Shown here one piece after another: positions 1 through 9,540 of a stretch of 44,227 nt of DNA (positions within the stretch are counted from its first letter, which is position 1; every line of letters begins with the position of its first letter). The notes below the pieces were generated by a model, which saw only the letters and a list, made by a program, of their open reading frames with translations, did not search any database and was not told the DNA's origin. The stretch comes from Bacteroidota bacterium (lineage in GTDB: Bacteria > Bacteroidota > Ignavibacteria > Kapaibacteriales > UBA2268): NCBI GenBank assembly GCA_022707965.1, contig JAKIZO010000019.1, positions 1 to 44,227 of the forward strand, written 5' to 3'. The position numbers and the translations under genes were made by a program.

Positions 1-1118
1 GCGAGAGCAATAATTGGAATATCGAGTTCTTTTGCAAGATTTTTGAGAGACTGCGAAATAATCGAAATTTCGCGTTCTCTACTTTCTGCTTTTGGTGGAT
101 GAATAAGTTGCAAATAGTCCACAACGAGCAATTTTATATTATGTTCATACTTCAATCTTCTTGCTTTGGCACGAAGTTCCATTATTGGAAGCCCCGCAGT
201 ATCGTCAATAAATAGTGGAGCATCAGCAAGTTTTCCCAGAGCACTGATAATTTTCGTATTTTCTTCCGAGGAAATTCTACCTGTGCGGAGCTTTTGCTGA
301 TTAATTTGAGCTTCGGCAGAAATCAACCTCAAAACAAGCTGTATTGCAGTCATTTCGAGCGAAAAGAAAGCAACGGGCAATTTTTCGCCGACAACAATAT
401 TGCGAACCATAGATAGAGCAAAAGCCGTTTTACCCATAGATGGGCGTGCTGCAATGATAATTAAATCAGAGTTTTGCAAACCACCAAGCATCTGGTCGAG
501 TTCGATAAATCCGGTGGGCAAACCGCTAAGCCCATCGTTTGAACGTTGAGAGAGCCGGACAATCATTTCGTATGCTTGATGAGCAAGCGTTTTCATAGAA
601 GAATAATTTTTGTGAAGAAGTTTTTCGGCAATCGAAAAAATTTGAGCTTCGGCGGAATCAATTTCTTCGAGTGCATCGGTTGCTTCGCTGTAAGCATTTT
701 TCAGGATATTGCCTGCAACTTCGATTAATCGTCTTTTAAGATATTTTTCCTGAACAATTCGCGTATGGTTATCAATTAGAGCTGCTGTTGGTGTGAGAGA
801 ACTAATTTCAGTCAGATACTGAATTCCACCAACTTCGTCGAGCACACCGCGACTTTTGAGATGTTCTTTTAGCGAAATCAGGTCGCCGTTTAGCCCCTTT
901 TCATTTAAATTGATTAAGGCTTCGTAGATAATTTTATGACGGGGGTCGTAGAAAGAATTAGGTTCGAGCAATGATTGAGCACGAGAAATAGCTTCGCGGC
1001 TAAGCATCATTGCACCCAAAACGGCAATTTCTGCTTCACGAGAATGTGGCGGAATATTTGCTCCGATGAAATTTGGAGCTTCGTCCAATTTCTTTATGTT
1101 TCTTCTTTTTGCTTCCAT
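1..1118 (-). CDS. dnaB: Replicative DNA helicase DnaB (5' part, cut by window edge)
   Basis: The reverse strand encodes 372 residues starting at an ATG at 1118 and running open off the left edge. Reading it gives the two-domain DnaB layout. An N-terminal domain (about residues 20-125) begins with PPHSREAEIAVLGAMM, a typical DnaB opening. The RecA-like C-terminal domain follows with Walker A ARPSMGKTAF (about 224-233), FFSLEM (about 251-256) and the Walker B region LLVVDYLQL (about 330-338). The frame ends at LDIPIIAL, just before the family's SQL.R motif, so roughly 80-100 C-terminal residues lie outside the window. DnaB is the hexameric helicase that unwinds DNA ahead of the replication fork. 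No intein or frameshift is seen in the visible part. The family call is very secure. Confidence 0.96.
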   Translation of the reverse strand, partial: MEAKRRNIKKLDEAPNFIGANIPPHSREAEIAVLGAMMLSREAISRAQSLLEPNSFYDPRHKIIYEALINLNEKGLNGDLISLKEHLKSRGVLDEVGGIQYLTEISSLTPTAALIDNHTRIVQEKYLKRRLIEVAGNILKNAYSEATDALEEIDSAEAQIFSIAEKLLHKNYSSMKTLAHQAYEMIVRLSQRSNDGLSGLPTGFIELDQMLGGLQNSDLIIIAARPSMGKTAFALSMVRNIVVGEKLPVAFFSLEMTAIQLVLRLISAEAQINQQKLRTGRISSEENTKIISALGKLADAPLFIDDTAGLPIMELRAKARRLKYEHNIKLLVVDYLQLIHPPKAESREREISIISQSLKNLAKELDIPIIAL

Positions 1119-1271
1119 CTTTATAATTGTTGATTATATTCAAAAGCAAAAATATTAATAATGAATTAATAATTGGGCGTAAAATTATTAAATACTTGTG
1201 AACATAGTTTTCCACAACCAAATAATATTTGGAATAAAAGAAAAAATACTTCTAATTTTGTTCATAAGACT

Positions 1272-2342
1272 ATGAAAAAAATAATAATTTTATATTTACT
1301 ATTCAGTTGCACAAATCTTATTGCTGAAAATTGTAATTGCAATATTTCGGAACCATTGTTATATCCCGAAAATACAATAGACACATTTCAAACAAGCATA
1401 CGTCAAGACTACGAAAGATGGGAGCAAAGTCAGTTTCTGATTGCGGGGGCAGCAAGGCACACAATTACGGGAGAATTACCGTATAAGAAAACGAATATTA
1501 AGCCGTTGAACTTTGGGATATTCGTTGGAGTTTTGTCCGCTTTTTTATACTGGCAGCATCAATTTCAGATGGAAACAATCTGGAAAGAGCAAACAGATTT
1601 CAAAATACAGGAAGACGGCAAATATGCAATGTATGCAGACAAGGCGGGGCATATCTATGGTTGCTTTCTAACTTCATATTTAATGACGGATGGATTTATG
1701 CAAAGCGGATTAAGCTGGGAAAGTGCAACTATTGCGGGAACTGCTTTCGGATTGGCGTATTCAACATACATTGAAGTTTTAGATGGATACGGAAAGCAGT
1801 GGGGATTTAGTCCGTCAGATTTTTATGCAGATGTAGCGGGTGCGGCATTGCATATTGGGCAATTCTATATTCCCTATCTTCAAATTTTTACACCAAAATT
1901 TATGTATATTCCTGCCAATTGGCATAATGAACGGAAGCGTTACCCACACGAAATGTTCAACGATGATTACAGCTCGCATACTTTGTGGCTATCAGTGAAT
2001 TTGCGGAACACTTTACCTGAAAGTATCTCGCAACATATTCCGAAGTGGCTGGAATTATCATTTGGTTATGCAGTGCGGGGGCTTTGCGATACAGTTCAGG
2101 CGTCCTTAGGGAAGTGCAAGCCCTGCCGTGGCGATAAATGGGTTGATGGATTTTACTTTGGTAGCCCAAGGTATATAGTCGCATTAGATTATAATTTAAT
2201 TCACCTTCTTCCCGATGGCGGATACTTCTGGAACTGGCTAAGGCAGTCCTTGAACTACTTTAAATTGCCATCGCCTGCAATTGAATTTGGAAGGGTTACA
2301 AAATTATATTTAGTTTATCCATTCCAAATTAAAATAAAATGA
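1272..2342 (+). CDS. DUF2279-family (YfiM-like) envelope protein
   Basis: The product is 356 residues when started at the ATG at 1272. An upstream in-frame start at 1173 would add 33 residues ahead of a good signal peptide (MKKIIILYLLFSCTNLIA), so the internal ATG is preferred. A cysteine inside the hydrophobic stretch (LLFSC) could instead be a non-canonical lipobox. The core YADKAGHIYGCFLTSYLM, then EVLDGYGKQWGFSPSDFYADVAG (split here for reading), is the signature of DUF2279, a family of predicted periplasmic or membrane proteins with no known reaction. The conserved Lys/His/Asp/Glu residues in membrane-like segments look functional, but no activity is established. It lies about 100 bp upstream of a TonB-dependent receptor on the same strand. 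Family call is fairly confident; function is unknown. Confidence 0.75.
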   Translation: MKKIIILYLLFSCTNLIAENCNCNISEPLLYPENTIDTFQTSIRQDYERWEQSQFLIAGAARHTITGELPYKKTNIKPLNFGIFVGVLSAFLYWQHQFQMETIWKEQTDFKIQEDGKYAMYADKAGHIYGCFLTSYLMTDGFMQSGLSWESATIAGTAFGLAYSTYIEVLDGYGKQWGFSPSDFYADVAGAALHIGQFYIPYLQIFTPKFMYIPANWHNERKRYPHEMFNDDYSSHTLWLSVNLRNTLPESISQHIPKWLELSFGYAVRGLCDTVQASLGKCKPCRGDKWVDGFYFGSPRYIVALDYNLIHLLPDGGYFWNWLRQSLNYFKLPSPAIEFGRVTKLYLVYPFQIKIK

Positions 2343-2440
2343 TACTCTAAAAATGAATTATTCCTTAAAATTTGTTTAAACCTTTTTCATTTTAAAACGT
2401 CTTATATATTGTTTCAGAAAATATTTAGTAGGTTTTTCTT

Positions 2441-4852
2441 ATGAGAAAAGTGTTTTATTTTGCTTTTTTTATTATTACAATAACAGGAATAAACATATTT
2501 GGTCAGCAGCCACAACGCGGCGGAACAATTAAGGGAAAAGTCGTTGACGCAGCAACAAGTGTACCTCTTTCGCGAGCAAATGTTTCGATAATCACTCTGC
2601 CCGACTCCTCAGTAGCAACAGGTGCAGTAGCAGACGCATCAGGAAAATTTGAAATCAATAATGTCAGATTAGGAACATACATTGTTCGGATAAATTATGT
2701 AGGATACGAAACTTTTAATTCGGAACCAATAGCAATAACACGCGAAATAAGAACAGTTGATATAAACACAGTTGAACTTGTGCAGAGTGCCGCACGAACA
2801 AATGCAGTCGAAGTTACTGCTGAACGTCAGATGGTAGAATATTCGCAAGGAAAGAGAATATTCAATGTTGATAAAAATATTGCTGCAACGGGCGGAACAG
2901 CACTCGACATTATCAAGAATATCCCGTCGGTGAGCGTTGATATTGATGGGAATGTGAGCCTTCGTGGAAGTTCTAATTTTCGTCTACAAATTAACGGCAA
3001 GCCAACAAGTATAAACCCAACAATATTTTTCGAGCAAACACCTGCATCTTCTATCGAAAGCATTGAGATTATAACAAATCCCTCAGCACGATATGACGCC
3101 GAAGGAATGACAGGAATAATTAACGTTATTCTCAATCAAAAGCGTGATGACGGGCTGAATGGTCTATTCAGCGTGAATTTAGGAACTCGTGATAAATATT
3201 CTTTTTCGGTGAACTCAACTTATCAATATGGGGACTGGAACTTCTTCCTGAATTATGATTATGGTTCGCGCCGTATGCAAGGGAACGGCAATTCATACAG
3301 AATAACCCGCCTTATAGATACAACAGAATTGCTACAAGATTTCAAAAATCGTAGAAGTTTTCTCAATCAAGGTATAAGAACTGGTTTTGAGTATAACATT
3401 ACAAAATTTGACCAACTCTCGATGTCTGCATCTTACAGAGCATCGGAAGGGACAAGAAAGAGAAATATCGAGTACGAAAATTATCTGAATTTTGCAACCA
3501 ACCCAAATAGCTTATATAACAGATTTTCAAAAGAAGAAGATGACAATCCGTATTGGGATTACTCACTGAACTACAAACATAATTTTGGTGAGCGTGGGCA
3601 CGATTTAACATTTGATGTATATTTTTCAGAATTTGATTGGAATAATGATGGAAATTACACTGAAATCTGGCAAACACCTATTGGAACAGTATTAGAAGAA
3701 GCCTCAAAATCGGACGATATAAATCGCAATATAAACATTCAGTCTGATTACTCCTATCCTTTTGGTAACTTCAAGCTTGAAACAGGTGCAAAAGTATCGT
3801 TTCAGAAGCTTGATAACGATTATAAGTTTTTCGAGTATTCTGCTCTGGACACTAATAAATCAAATCACTTCATCTACAACGAGCGAATTTCGGCAGCTTA
3901 TGCAATAATAAGCGGAAAATTCGATGATTTTTCTGTCCAATTTGGATTGCGCGCTGAGCATAGCAAAATTGATACCGAGCTTAAAACAACCGGCGAGAAG
4001 AACAATCAAGACTATGCGAACTTATTCCCATCGGCAAATTTCAGCTACAAATTATCGAAAACTGATGAATTTCAGATAAATTACTCCCGACGCATAAATC
4101 GTCCTCGCTCGCAATTTTTAAACCCATTTGTAGATTACTCAGACCCATATAACCTTCGTAGTGGCAATCCAAACTTGAAACCTGAATTTATTAATGCTTA
4201 CGAACTTGCTTATGTAAAGAATTTCAAAATTATGTCAATAACTCCAACTTTATTTTACCGCCAGACAGACGATAAAATTTCGTTTGTTGCAGATGTTGTA
4301 TCTGATGGAAAGATTAAAACAACATTTGAAAATGTTGCAAAAGGAACAAATTACGGTTTGGAACTGAACGTAACTTTCGATTATTTTAAATTTATGCGTT
4401 TATCGAGCGATTTTTCGTATTATCGCTCCGAAATCAAGGGAAAAGATAAATCACTTGAAATGGATAATAATGATTACAGCTGGTCAATTAGAAGCACTGC
4501 GAGCGTATTTTTATCGCCTGAGCTATCTATGCAACTAATGGGATTCTACACTGGACCAACTGTTACACCCCAAGGACAGCGATATTCATTCAGTTCGCTG
4601 GATTTTGGCGCTCGTTATGAAATGTTCAATAGGAAACTTGCTCTGACATTCCGAATATCAGATATATTAAATGAGATGAAATTTGGTAGGTATGCCCAAA
4701 ATTCGAGTTTTTACAGTCGCTATACAATGAAACGCGAAAGTCGTGTTGCTTACCTTGGTTTCCAGTATAAAATAAACGAAGGACCGAAGCAACGAGAACG
4801 CCGTCGCCAAACAGAAAATACAGGTGGCGGAATGGATTTTGATGAATTTTAG
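2441..4852 (+). CDS. TonB-dependent outer-membrane receptor-like beta-barrel protein
   Basis: This 803-residue protein has an N-terminal signal peptide ending near residue 21 (FGQQPQ). A CarboxypepD-regulatory-like beta-sandwich follows at about 28-110 (GTIKGKVVDAATSVPLSRAN). A plug domain is at about 125-235 (GGTALDIIKNIPSVSVD, then VSLRGSSNFRLQINGKP and SIESIEIITNPSARYDAEG). The rest is a long outer-membrane beta-barrel of the OMP_b-brl_3 kind, with many alternating aromatic strands. Such proteins sit in the outer membrane and import siderophores, peptides or glycans using TonB energy, or act as transport-like porins. No SusD partner or substrate-specific neighbour is present, so the substrate cannot be named. 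The gene has its own downstream terminator. Length and domain order are complete. Confidence 0.9.
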   Translation: MRKVFYFAFFIITITGINIFGQQPQRGGTIKGKVVDAATSVPLSRANVSIITLPDSSVATGAVADASGKFEINNVRLGTYIVRINYVGYETFNSEPIAITREIRTVDINTVELVQSAARTNAVEVTAERQMVEYSQGKRIFNVDKNIAATGGTALDIIKNIPSVSVDIDGNVSLRGSSNFRLQINGKPTSINPTIFFEQTPASSIESIEIITNPSARYDAEGMTGIINVILNQKRDDGLNGLFSVNLGTRDKYSFSVNSTYQYGDWNFFLNYDYGSRRMQGNGNSYRITRLIDTTELLQDFKNRRSFLNQGIRTGFEYNITKFDQLSMSASYRASEGTRKRNIEYENYLNFATNPNSLYNRFSKEEDDNPYWDYSLNYKHNFGERGHDLTFDVYFSEFDWNNDGNYTEIWQTPIGTVLEEASKSDDINRNINIQSDYSYPFGNFKLETGAKVSFQKLDNDYKFFEYSALDTNKSNHFIYNERISAAYAIISGKFDDFSVQFGLRAEHSKIDTELKTTGEKNNQDYANLFPSANFSYKLSKTDEFQINYSRRINRPRSQFLNPFVDYSDPYNLRSGNPNLKPEFINAYELAYVKNFKIMSITPTLFYRQTDDKISFVADVVSDGKIKTTFENVAKGTNYGLELNVTFDYFKFMRLSSDFSYYRSEIKGKDKSLEMDNNDYSWSIRSTASVFLSPELSMQLMGFYTGPTVTPQGQRYSFSSLDFGARYEMFNRKLALTFRISDILNEMKFGRYAQNSSFYSRYTMKRESRVAYLGFQYKINEGPKQRERRRQTENTGGGMDFDEF

Positions 4853-4880
4853 TTAGATTATTGATATTGATAACAATTTG

Positions 4881-4913
4881 ATGGGTAAATCTTATTTGAT
4901 TTGCCCATTTTTT
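4881..4913 (+). terminator. Rho-independent terminator after the TonB-receptor gene
   Basis: An 11-bp stem (ATGGGTAAATC at 4881-4891 with GATTTGCCCAT at 4898-4908, one G-U pair) closes a 6-base loop and is followed by six T on the plus strand. It lies 28 bp after the receptor stop codon. Confidence 0.8.
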
Positions 4914-4931
4914 ATTATGGATAGCCAAAAT

Positions 4932-4962
4932 AAAAAAAGCAGGCAGATTATTGCCTGCTTTT
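4932..4962 (-). terminator. Rho-independent terminator after tRNA-Thr(UGU)
   Basis: A stem of AAAAGCAGGCA (4935-4945) and TGCCTGCTTTT (4952-4962) with a 6-base loop lies directly after the tRNA on the minus strand, and is followed there by a run of seven T (read from 4938 down to 4932). Confidence 0.8.
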
Positions 4963-4965
4963 GCG

Positions 4966-5038
4966 AGCCACTTGACGGACTCGAACCGCCGACCGGCTGA
5001 TTACAAATCAGCTGCTCTACCAGCTGAGCTAAAGTGGC
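4966..5038 (-). tRNA. tRNA-Thr (anticodon UGU)
   Basis: The minus strand folds into a full 73-nt cloverleaf. The acceptor is GCCACTT/AAGTGGC, the D stem GCTC/GAGC, the anticodon stem GCTGA/TCAGC with loop TTTGTAA (anticodon TGT), and the T arm contains TTCGAGT. The discriminator base is T, and CCA is not encoded. Confidence 0.95.
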
Positions 5039-5323
5039 TTTATTTTGAAAGAACAGCGTCAATTGACGAATACAAAAATAAGAACTTTTCAGATATTGAC
5101 CAAATTTTTTTTGCAAAAAATTAATTTTTCATAAAAAAAATCATAAAAATTGTTGCATAGATGGAATTAATTGCTAAATCAAGCAATTTTTGAGAGAATT
5201 TTGAGAAAAAATGGTATTAGAATTATAAAAAATAAATTTTTTTTCAACATAATCGTTATTAAAAGTATTATATTTTTACAATATGAATGTGTATGGGTGA
5301 TTAATTAACGTTTGGAGAAAAGT

Positions 5324-5836
5324 ATGTCGAGAACATTAAACAAAGTAATGTTAATTGGTAATGTGGGAAGAGATCCCGAGTTGAAATTCACGCCGAGCGG
5401 AATACCCGTTGCGACATTTAGATTAGCAACATCGGAAACCTGGAAGGACCGCAACGGAAATTTGCAAGAACATACAGATTGGCATACAATTGTTGCCTGG
5501 CGTGGGCTTGCAGAAGTATGCCAGAAGTTGCTTCGCAAAGGGACACGCATTTATCTTGAAGGCAAATTGCAGACAAGAACAATTGAGGACAAAAATAACA
5601 ACACTCGCCGCAATATAGTTGAAGTTATTGCCGAAAATATGATTGTCCTTGACGCACGCAAGCAAAAAGAAAACACTGATAATTCAGAAGATAGATTAAT
5701 GTCTGAAACATTATATCCTGATACAAGTTTCGATGCCAATGATTTTTCCGATTTTGATTCAGAGCTGACAGATACTTTCGACGAATCATTTGATTTTGAG
5801 GAATCGGATAAGAAAGACGATGATAGTCCATTCTAA
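5324..5836 (+). CDS. ssb: Single-stranded DNA-binding protein
   Basis: The product is 170 residues from the ATG at 5324. GGAG at 5314-5317 gives a well-spaced ribosome binding site, so this start is better than the in-frame TTG at 5312. The OB-fold covers about residues 1-110 and starts MSRTLNKVMLIGNVGRDPEL, with the usual DWHTIVAWRGLAEVC and GTRIYLEGKLQTR segments. A long acidic, low-complexity linker leads to the tip DDDSPF, the protein-interaction motif used to recruit replication and repair partners. It coats single-stranded DNA during replication, recombination and repair. It is the first gene of a tight plus-strand group with an MCE protein and an O-methyltransferase (gaps of 16 and 17 bp); their functions are not obviously related. 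Confidence 0.96.
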   Translation: MSRTLNKVMLIGNVGRDPELKFTPSGIPVATFRLATSETWKDRNGNLQEHTDWHTIVAWRGLAEVCQKLLRKGTRIYLEGKLQTRTIEDKNNNTRRNIVEVIAENMIVLDARKQKENTDNSEDRLMSETLYPDTSFDANDFSDFDSELTDTFDESFDFEESDKKDDDSPF

Positions 5837-5852
5837 TAATTGACGAATAGCA

Positions 5853-6800
5853 ATGAATAAACAAAAGAAAATCGAGATAAAAGTCGGGATTGTATCAGTT
5901 CTTGCAATAATAATCTTAATAATTGGGCTGTCGCTTGCGAAAGGTGTAAGTATAACAGCTGCGAAAAATTTAGTGCATTTCAGGTTCGACAACTCCGGCG
6001 GGATAACAGAAGGCTCGCCGGTAGTTGTTAATGGTGTTCGGTGCGGCGTGGTGAAGTCCATTGCTAATAATAATGGCTCGGTGCTGATAACCGCAGATAT
6101 GGAAAGCACAGATAATTTGAAAGCAGATTGTTTCGCAAGGATTACAATATTAGAAATTACCGGTGGCAAAAAAATTGAAGTATTCCCTGGCAAATCAAGC
6201 GAACCTTTCGACATAAGCAAAGAGATACCCGGCAAAGCAACTGCGGATCTGGCTGATTTGATTGCAACTTTGGGCGAAGTGAGCAACGATGCTGCTTCGC
6301 TTGTGAAAAATCTTGATACACTCACTCAAAATCTCAACTATGTAATGAACAACAAGCGTCTGCTCGATAATCTGGAAACAATTGCTTATAATACAAGCGA
6401 GATGACAGCCAATTTGAATACTTTTATCAAAGATAATTACAATGCACTTCAAAATACTGTTAGTAATTTGAGCATACTTGTTTCTGATTTGAAAAAAACA
6501 TATTCACAAAATGAACCGAAATTAAACAAAATAATCGGTCAAATTGAAATTGCACTGACGAACGCAAATGAATTGCTTTCGAAGATGCAAAACACTATTG
6601 GTGAAGCTGATAGAACTCTTGCAAATATTAACAATATTACAGAAGAAGTTCGTTCAGGAAGCGGTCTTGCAAACCGATTAATTTACGACAGGACACTTGC
6701 GAGCGAACTTGATTCAACCTTGAAATCAATAAACACCCTGTTAAATCAAATAGAAAAGCACGGCGTAAATGTAAACGTCAGATTAGGAACACGTCCATAA
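5853..6800 (+). CDS. MCE/MlaD-family lipid-transport substrate-binding protein
   Basis: The 315-residue protein has one N-terminal membrane helix (about residues 11-30, IVSVLAIIILIIGLSLA). A single MCE domain follows at about 38-115 (FRFDNSGGITEGSPVVVNGVRCGVV, read in two parts), with the usual beta-barrel pattern. The remaining 200 residues are helical and rich in Asn/Leu heptads, probably a coiled-coil needle or tube across the periplasm. MlaD-type proteins form hexameric rings that pass phospholipids between the membranes, powered by an MlaE permease and MlaF ATPase. Those partners are not beside this gene, so it is either an orphan substrate-binding subunit or its partners are elsewhere. 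The family call is strong; lipid specificity is unknown. Confidence 0.88.
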   Translation: MNKQKKIEIKVGIVSVLAIIILIIGLSLAKGVSITAAKNLVHFRFDNSGGITEGSPVVVNGVRCGVVKSIANNNGSVLITADMESTDNLKADCFARITILEITGGKKIEVFPGKSSEPFDISKEIPGKATADLADLIATLGEVSNDAASLVKNLDTLTQNLNYVMNNKRLLDNLETIAYNTSEMTANLNTFIKDNYNALQNTVSNLSILVSDLKKTYSQNEPKLNKIIGQIEIALTNANELLSKMQNTIGEADRTLANINNITEEVRSGSGLANRLIYDRTLASELDSTLKSINTLLNQIEKHGVNVNVRLGTRP

Positions 6801-6817
6801 TTTCGAAGGAAAAAATA

Positions 6818-7477
6818 ATGTCTGCAAAAACAACCGTTGTTACAGAAGAACTTGATAGATATTTGCATACTCAGTTTACAGCTGAGGACGAAATAATGCA
6901 AAAAGTTCTGGAAAATGCTGAACGCAAGGGGCTACCGAAAATACACATCAGTGGCAATCAAGCAAGATTTATGCAATTTTTGCTGAAAGCAATGAATGCC
7001 CGATATGTGCTTGAAATTGGAAGCCTTGCGGGGTATAGTGCAATTTCGATGGCACGTGCTTTGCCCGAGGACGGGAAGCTAATAGCGGTTGAGCTCAATC
7101 CTGAGTATACTGAAATAATCAAGGAAAATGCACAAATTGCAGGCGTTGCAGACAAAATTGAGGTATTTTGCGATGATGGTCGGCATTTTGTAGAAAACTG
7201 TAAGTTGGATTTTGAATTAGATTTCGTTTTTGTAGACGCAGATAAACCTGGATATTACTTATATTTGAATAAGCTTACGCCATTTATTAGAAAAGGTGGA
7301 ATATTTGCAGCAGATAATGCGTTTGCTTTCGGTTACGTGCTCGATAGTGCCCCCGAGCGAGACCCGAATGAAGTTAAATCGATAAAGAATTTTAACGAGA
7401 AATTCCTCGCAAACGAGAACTATTTTGTAACACTTGTTCCCATCGGCGATGGATTGATAATGGGAATTAAGAAATAA
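6818..7477 (+). CDS. Class I SAM-dependent O-methyltransferase (caffeoyl-CoA OMT-like)
   Basis: The 219-residue protein has the Methyltransf_3 layout. A helical N-terminus is followed by motif I VLEIGSLAGYSAISMA (about residues 65-80), the acidic loop IAVELNPEY that binds the SAM ribose, and the metal-site region FVFVDADKPGYYLYL (about 140-154). AADNAF follows near 165. Family members methylate catechol-like or other hydroxyl groups using a divalent metal; the substrate here is unknown. A ribosome binding site GAAGGA lies just before the ATG. The gene ends only 5 bp from the stop codon of the convergent cheA, with no terminator hairpin between them. Confidence 0.9.
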   Translation: MSAKTTVVTEELDRYLHTQFTAEDEIMQKVLENAERKGLPKIHISGNQARFMQFLLKAMNARYVLEIGSLAGYSAISMARALPEDGKLIAVELNPEYTEIIKENAQIAGVADKIEVFCDDGRHFVENCKLDFELDFVFVDADKPGYYLYLNKLTPFIRKGGIFAADNAFAFGYVLDSAPERDPNEVKSIKNFNEKFLANENYFVTLVPIGDGLIMGIKK

Positions 7478-7482
7478 ACAGT

Positions 7483-9528
7483 CTATTTCCCAAATTGCAT
7501 AAATTGATTTTTGTAGATTGACTGGATTAGGTCGGCAACATCAATAATCATAATCACGCGCCCGTCGCCCAATATTGTGGAGCCAGCCACACCAGTGATA
7601 CTTCCTAAATATTCACCGAGCGATTTGATTACAATTTCTTGTTGTCCGAGCAGTTCATCGACAACAAGTCCGATTCGTTGCATTCCCAAGCCAACATTAA
7701 CAACGTAGCGATTATCTAATTCTTCGCGAGGATTCGAAACACCCAGAACTCTGTCTAATCTAAGGATAGGGATTACTTCCTGACGAATACGAATTACTTC
7801 CTGATGGCTGACAGTATAGACACTATCAGGATTAATCGCAACCACTTCAACAACGGAGCTTAGCGGAAGAGCATAAGTTTCGTCTTGCACTTTCACAAGC
7901 AAGCCTTGAATAATTGCAAGAGTAAGAGGAAGCTTAATAATAAAAGTAGTACCTTTGCCAACTTCGGATTCTATATCTATCATTCCTTTGAGGTTCTGAA
8001 TATTAGAGCGGACAACGTCCATTCCAACTCCACGACCCGAAACAGCAGTAACTTTGGCAGCAGTACTAAATCCGGGAGCGAAAATAAGCTGGAATGCTTC
8101 ACGAGCAGACATCTGAGCGGCTTGTTCGTGAGTGATAATTCCTTTTTCAAGAGCTTTTGCTTTTAGTTTTTCGGGGTCCATACCGCGACCGTCGTCGGAG
8201 ATGCGCAGGACGATGTTGTTGCCTTCCTGGTCTGCATCTAATGTTATAGTCCCAAATTCAGGTTTGCCAATACGGATACGTTCTTCGGGTGGCTCGATGC
8301 CGTGGTCGCAAGAATTGCGAATCATATGGACAAGGGGGTCGTTTAGTTCTTCGATTATGCCGCGGTCAATTTCAGTTTCTTCGCCTTTGACGACTAAGTT
8401 AATTTTTTTGCCGAATTCTTTACTTAAATCGCGAACAATACGGGGTGCTTTCTGGTAAAGTTTGCCAATTGGCACCATACGCATACGCATAACAGCAGCT
8501 TGAATTTCAGAAGTAACGAAATCAATTTGAGCAGTTGTCTCAATCAAATCGCGAACGTGTTCGTTTTTGCCAAATTCCTGTTCGACCATTTCAGTGATTT
8601 GAGCTAAACGGTTTCGTCCCAGCACAAGTTCGCCCGATAAATCCATCAGAGCTTCGACGCGGTTTACATCTATCCTAATGGTGTCGGATGAAAGAGCTTT
8701 ACCTGGTGATTTTGGAGCCTCTTTATTTGTAGAAGGCTTAGTTTGCTGTGGAGGTGCAATGGACGGTTGAGACGGCTGAATTGTTGGCTGCTGTGAAGTG
8801 TTTTCAGCAGTGGGTTCAACGACAGGAATACCGTGAACATGTTCAGATGGCTTTGTTTGTTCTTGAACAATTTGTGGTTCAGAAATTGGCGGTTCTACTT
8901 CACTTTCATTTGTTGTTTCAGTTGTTTGAGAGATTTCGTCTTTAAATTTGATATTAATTTCCTGGAAAGCGGCATCGATAAGTTTTAAATCTTCATCTGT
9001 GAAATCGCCGGGTTTTGAAGCAATTTCGGGATTTGAAAGAACAGCTTCGACGAAGCTTGTCCCTTCGGGAAGAATTTGCTGAGTGTCCTGATTGTTTTGT
9101 TCTACTGTTTCAGTTGATTGGACTTGCGTTTCTTTCAGACGCTGAATTTTCGCAATAGTTTCGGAGTAATCAGCGGAAGGTTCATTGCCTTCTTTAATTT
9201 GAGCTACCATCATAGTAATCCAATCCTGCACTTCAAGAAGGAAATCAATAATTTGCTGGTCAGCTTTCATCTCGCCACGGCGAAGTTTATTGAGAATATC
9301 TTCGGCGTGGTGGGTAATCTCAGCAATTGCATTAAACCCCATAAAGGAAGAGGTACCTTTGATGGTATGGAAACTACGGAAAATTCTATTTATTAGATCT
9401 AAATCATCAGTTCTTGTTTCAATCTCAATAAGGTCTTGACTTAAATTTTCGAGAAGTTCGGAAGTTTCTATAAGGTAACCTTCAAATAATTCTTGCATTT
9501 CAGGATCGTTAAAACTCATCGAAGCCAT
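7483..9528 (-). CDS. cheA: Chemotaxis histidine kinase CheA
   Basis: The 681-residue protein has the whole CheA layout. The P1 Hpt domain is at about 1-125, with the phosphoacceptor His54 in RSFHTIKG. A Pro/Gln/Thr-rich linker with little visible P2 domain spans about 130-290. P3 dimerisation and P4 ATPase follow, with an N box (HMIRNSCDHGIEPPEER), G1 (ISDDGRGMD), F (FAPGFSTA) and G2 (SGRGVGMDVV). The P5 CheW-like regulatory domain is about 545-681. CheA autophosphorylates in response to receptors and passes phosphate to CheY. The ATG at 9528 has an AGGAG site that begins just after the stop of the upstream CheZ-like gene, 12 bp away, so the two are translated in series. It is the last gene of the cluster. 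No CheW or receptor gene is in the window. Confidence 0.96.
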   Translation of the reverse strand: MASMSFNDPEMQELFEGYLIETSELLENLSQDLIEIETRTDDLDLINRIFRSFHTIKGTSSFMGFNAIAEITHHAEDILNKLRRGEMKADQQIIDFLLEVQDWITMMVAQIKEGNEPSADYSETIAKIQRLKETQVQSTETVEQNNQDTQQILPEGTSFVEAVLSNPEIASKPGDFTDEDLKLIDAAFQEINIKFKDEISQTTETTNESEVEPPISEPQIVQEQTKPSEHVHGIPVVEPTAENTSQQPTIQPSQPSIAPPQQTKPSTNKEAPKSPGKALSSDTIRIDVNRVEALMDLSGELVLGRNRLAQITEMVEQEFGKNEHVRDLIETTAQIDFVTSEIQAAVMRMRMVPIGKLYQKAPRIVRDLSKEFGKKINLVVKGEETEIDRGIIEELNDPLVHMIRNSCDHGIEPPEERIRIGKPEFGTITLDADQEGNNIVLRISDDGRGMDPEKLKAKALEKGIITHEQAAQMSAREAFQLIFAPGFSTAAKVTAVSGRGVGMDVVRSNIQNLKGMIDIESEVGKGTTFIIKLPLTLAIIQGLLVKVQDETYALPLSSVVEVVAINPDSVYTVSHQEVIRIRQEVIPILRLDRVLGVSNPREELDNRYVVNVGLGMQRIGLVVDELLGQQEIVIKSLGEYLGSITGVAGSTILGDGRVIMIIDVADLIQSIYKNQFMQFGK

Positions 9529-9540
9529 AAGTACTCCTAA

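Noticed and set aside
1173-1271. Longer N-terminus for the DUF2279-like protein
   Set aside because: The 33 extra residues precede a clear signal peptide that begins at the ATG at 1272; an internal signal peptide would not work.
7885-8458. Plus-strand open frames inside cheA (7885-8166 and 8132-8458)
   Set aside because: They lie wholly opposite the conserved catalytic part of cheA and show no recognisable protein pattern.
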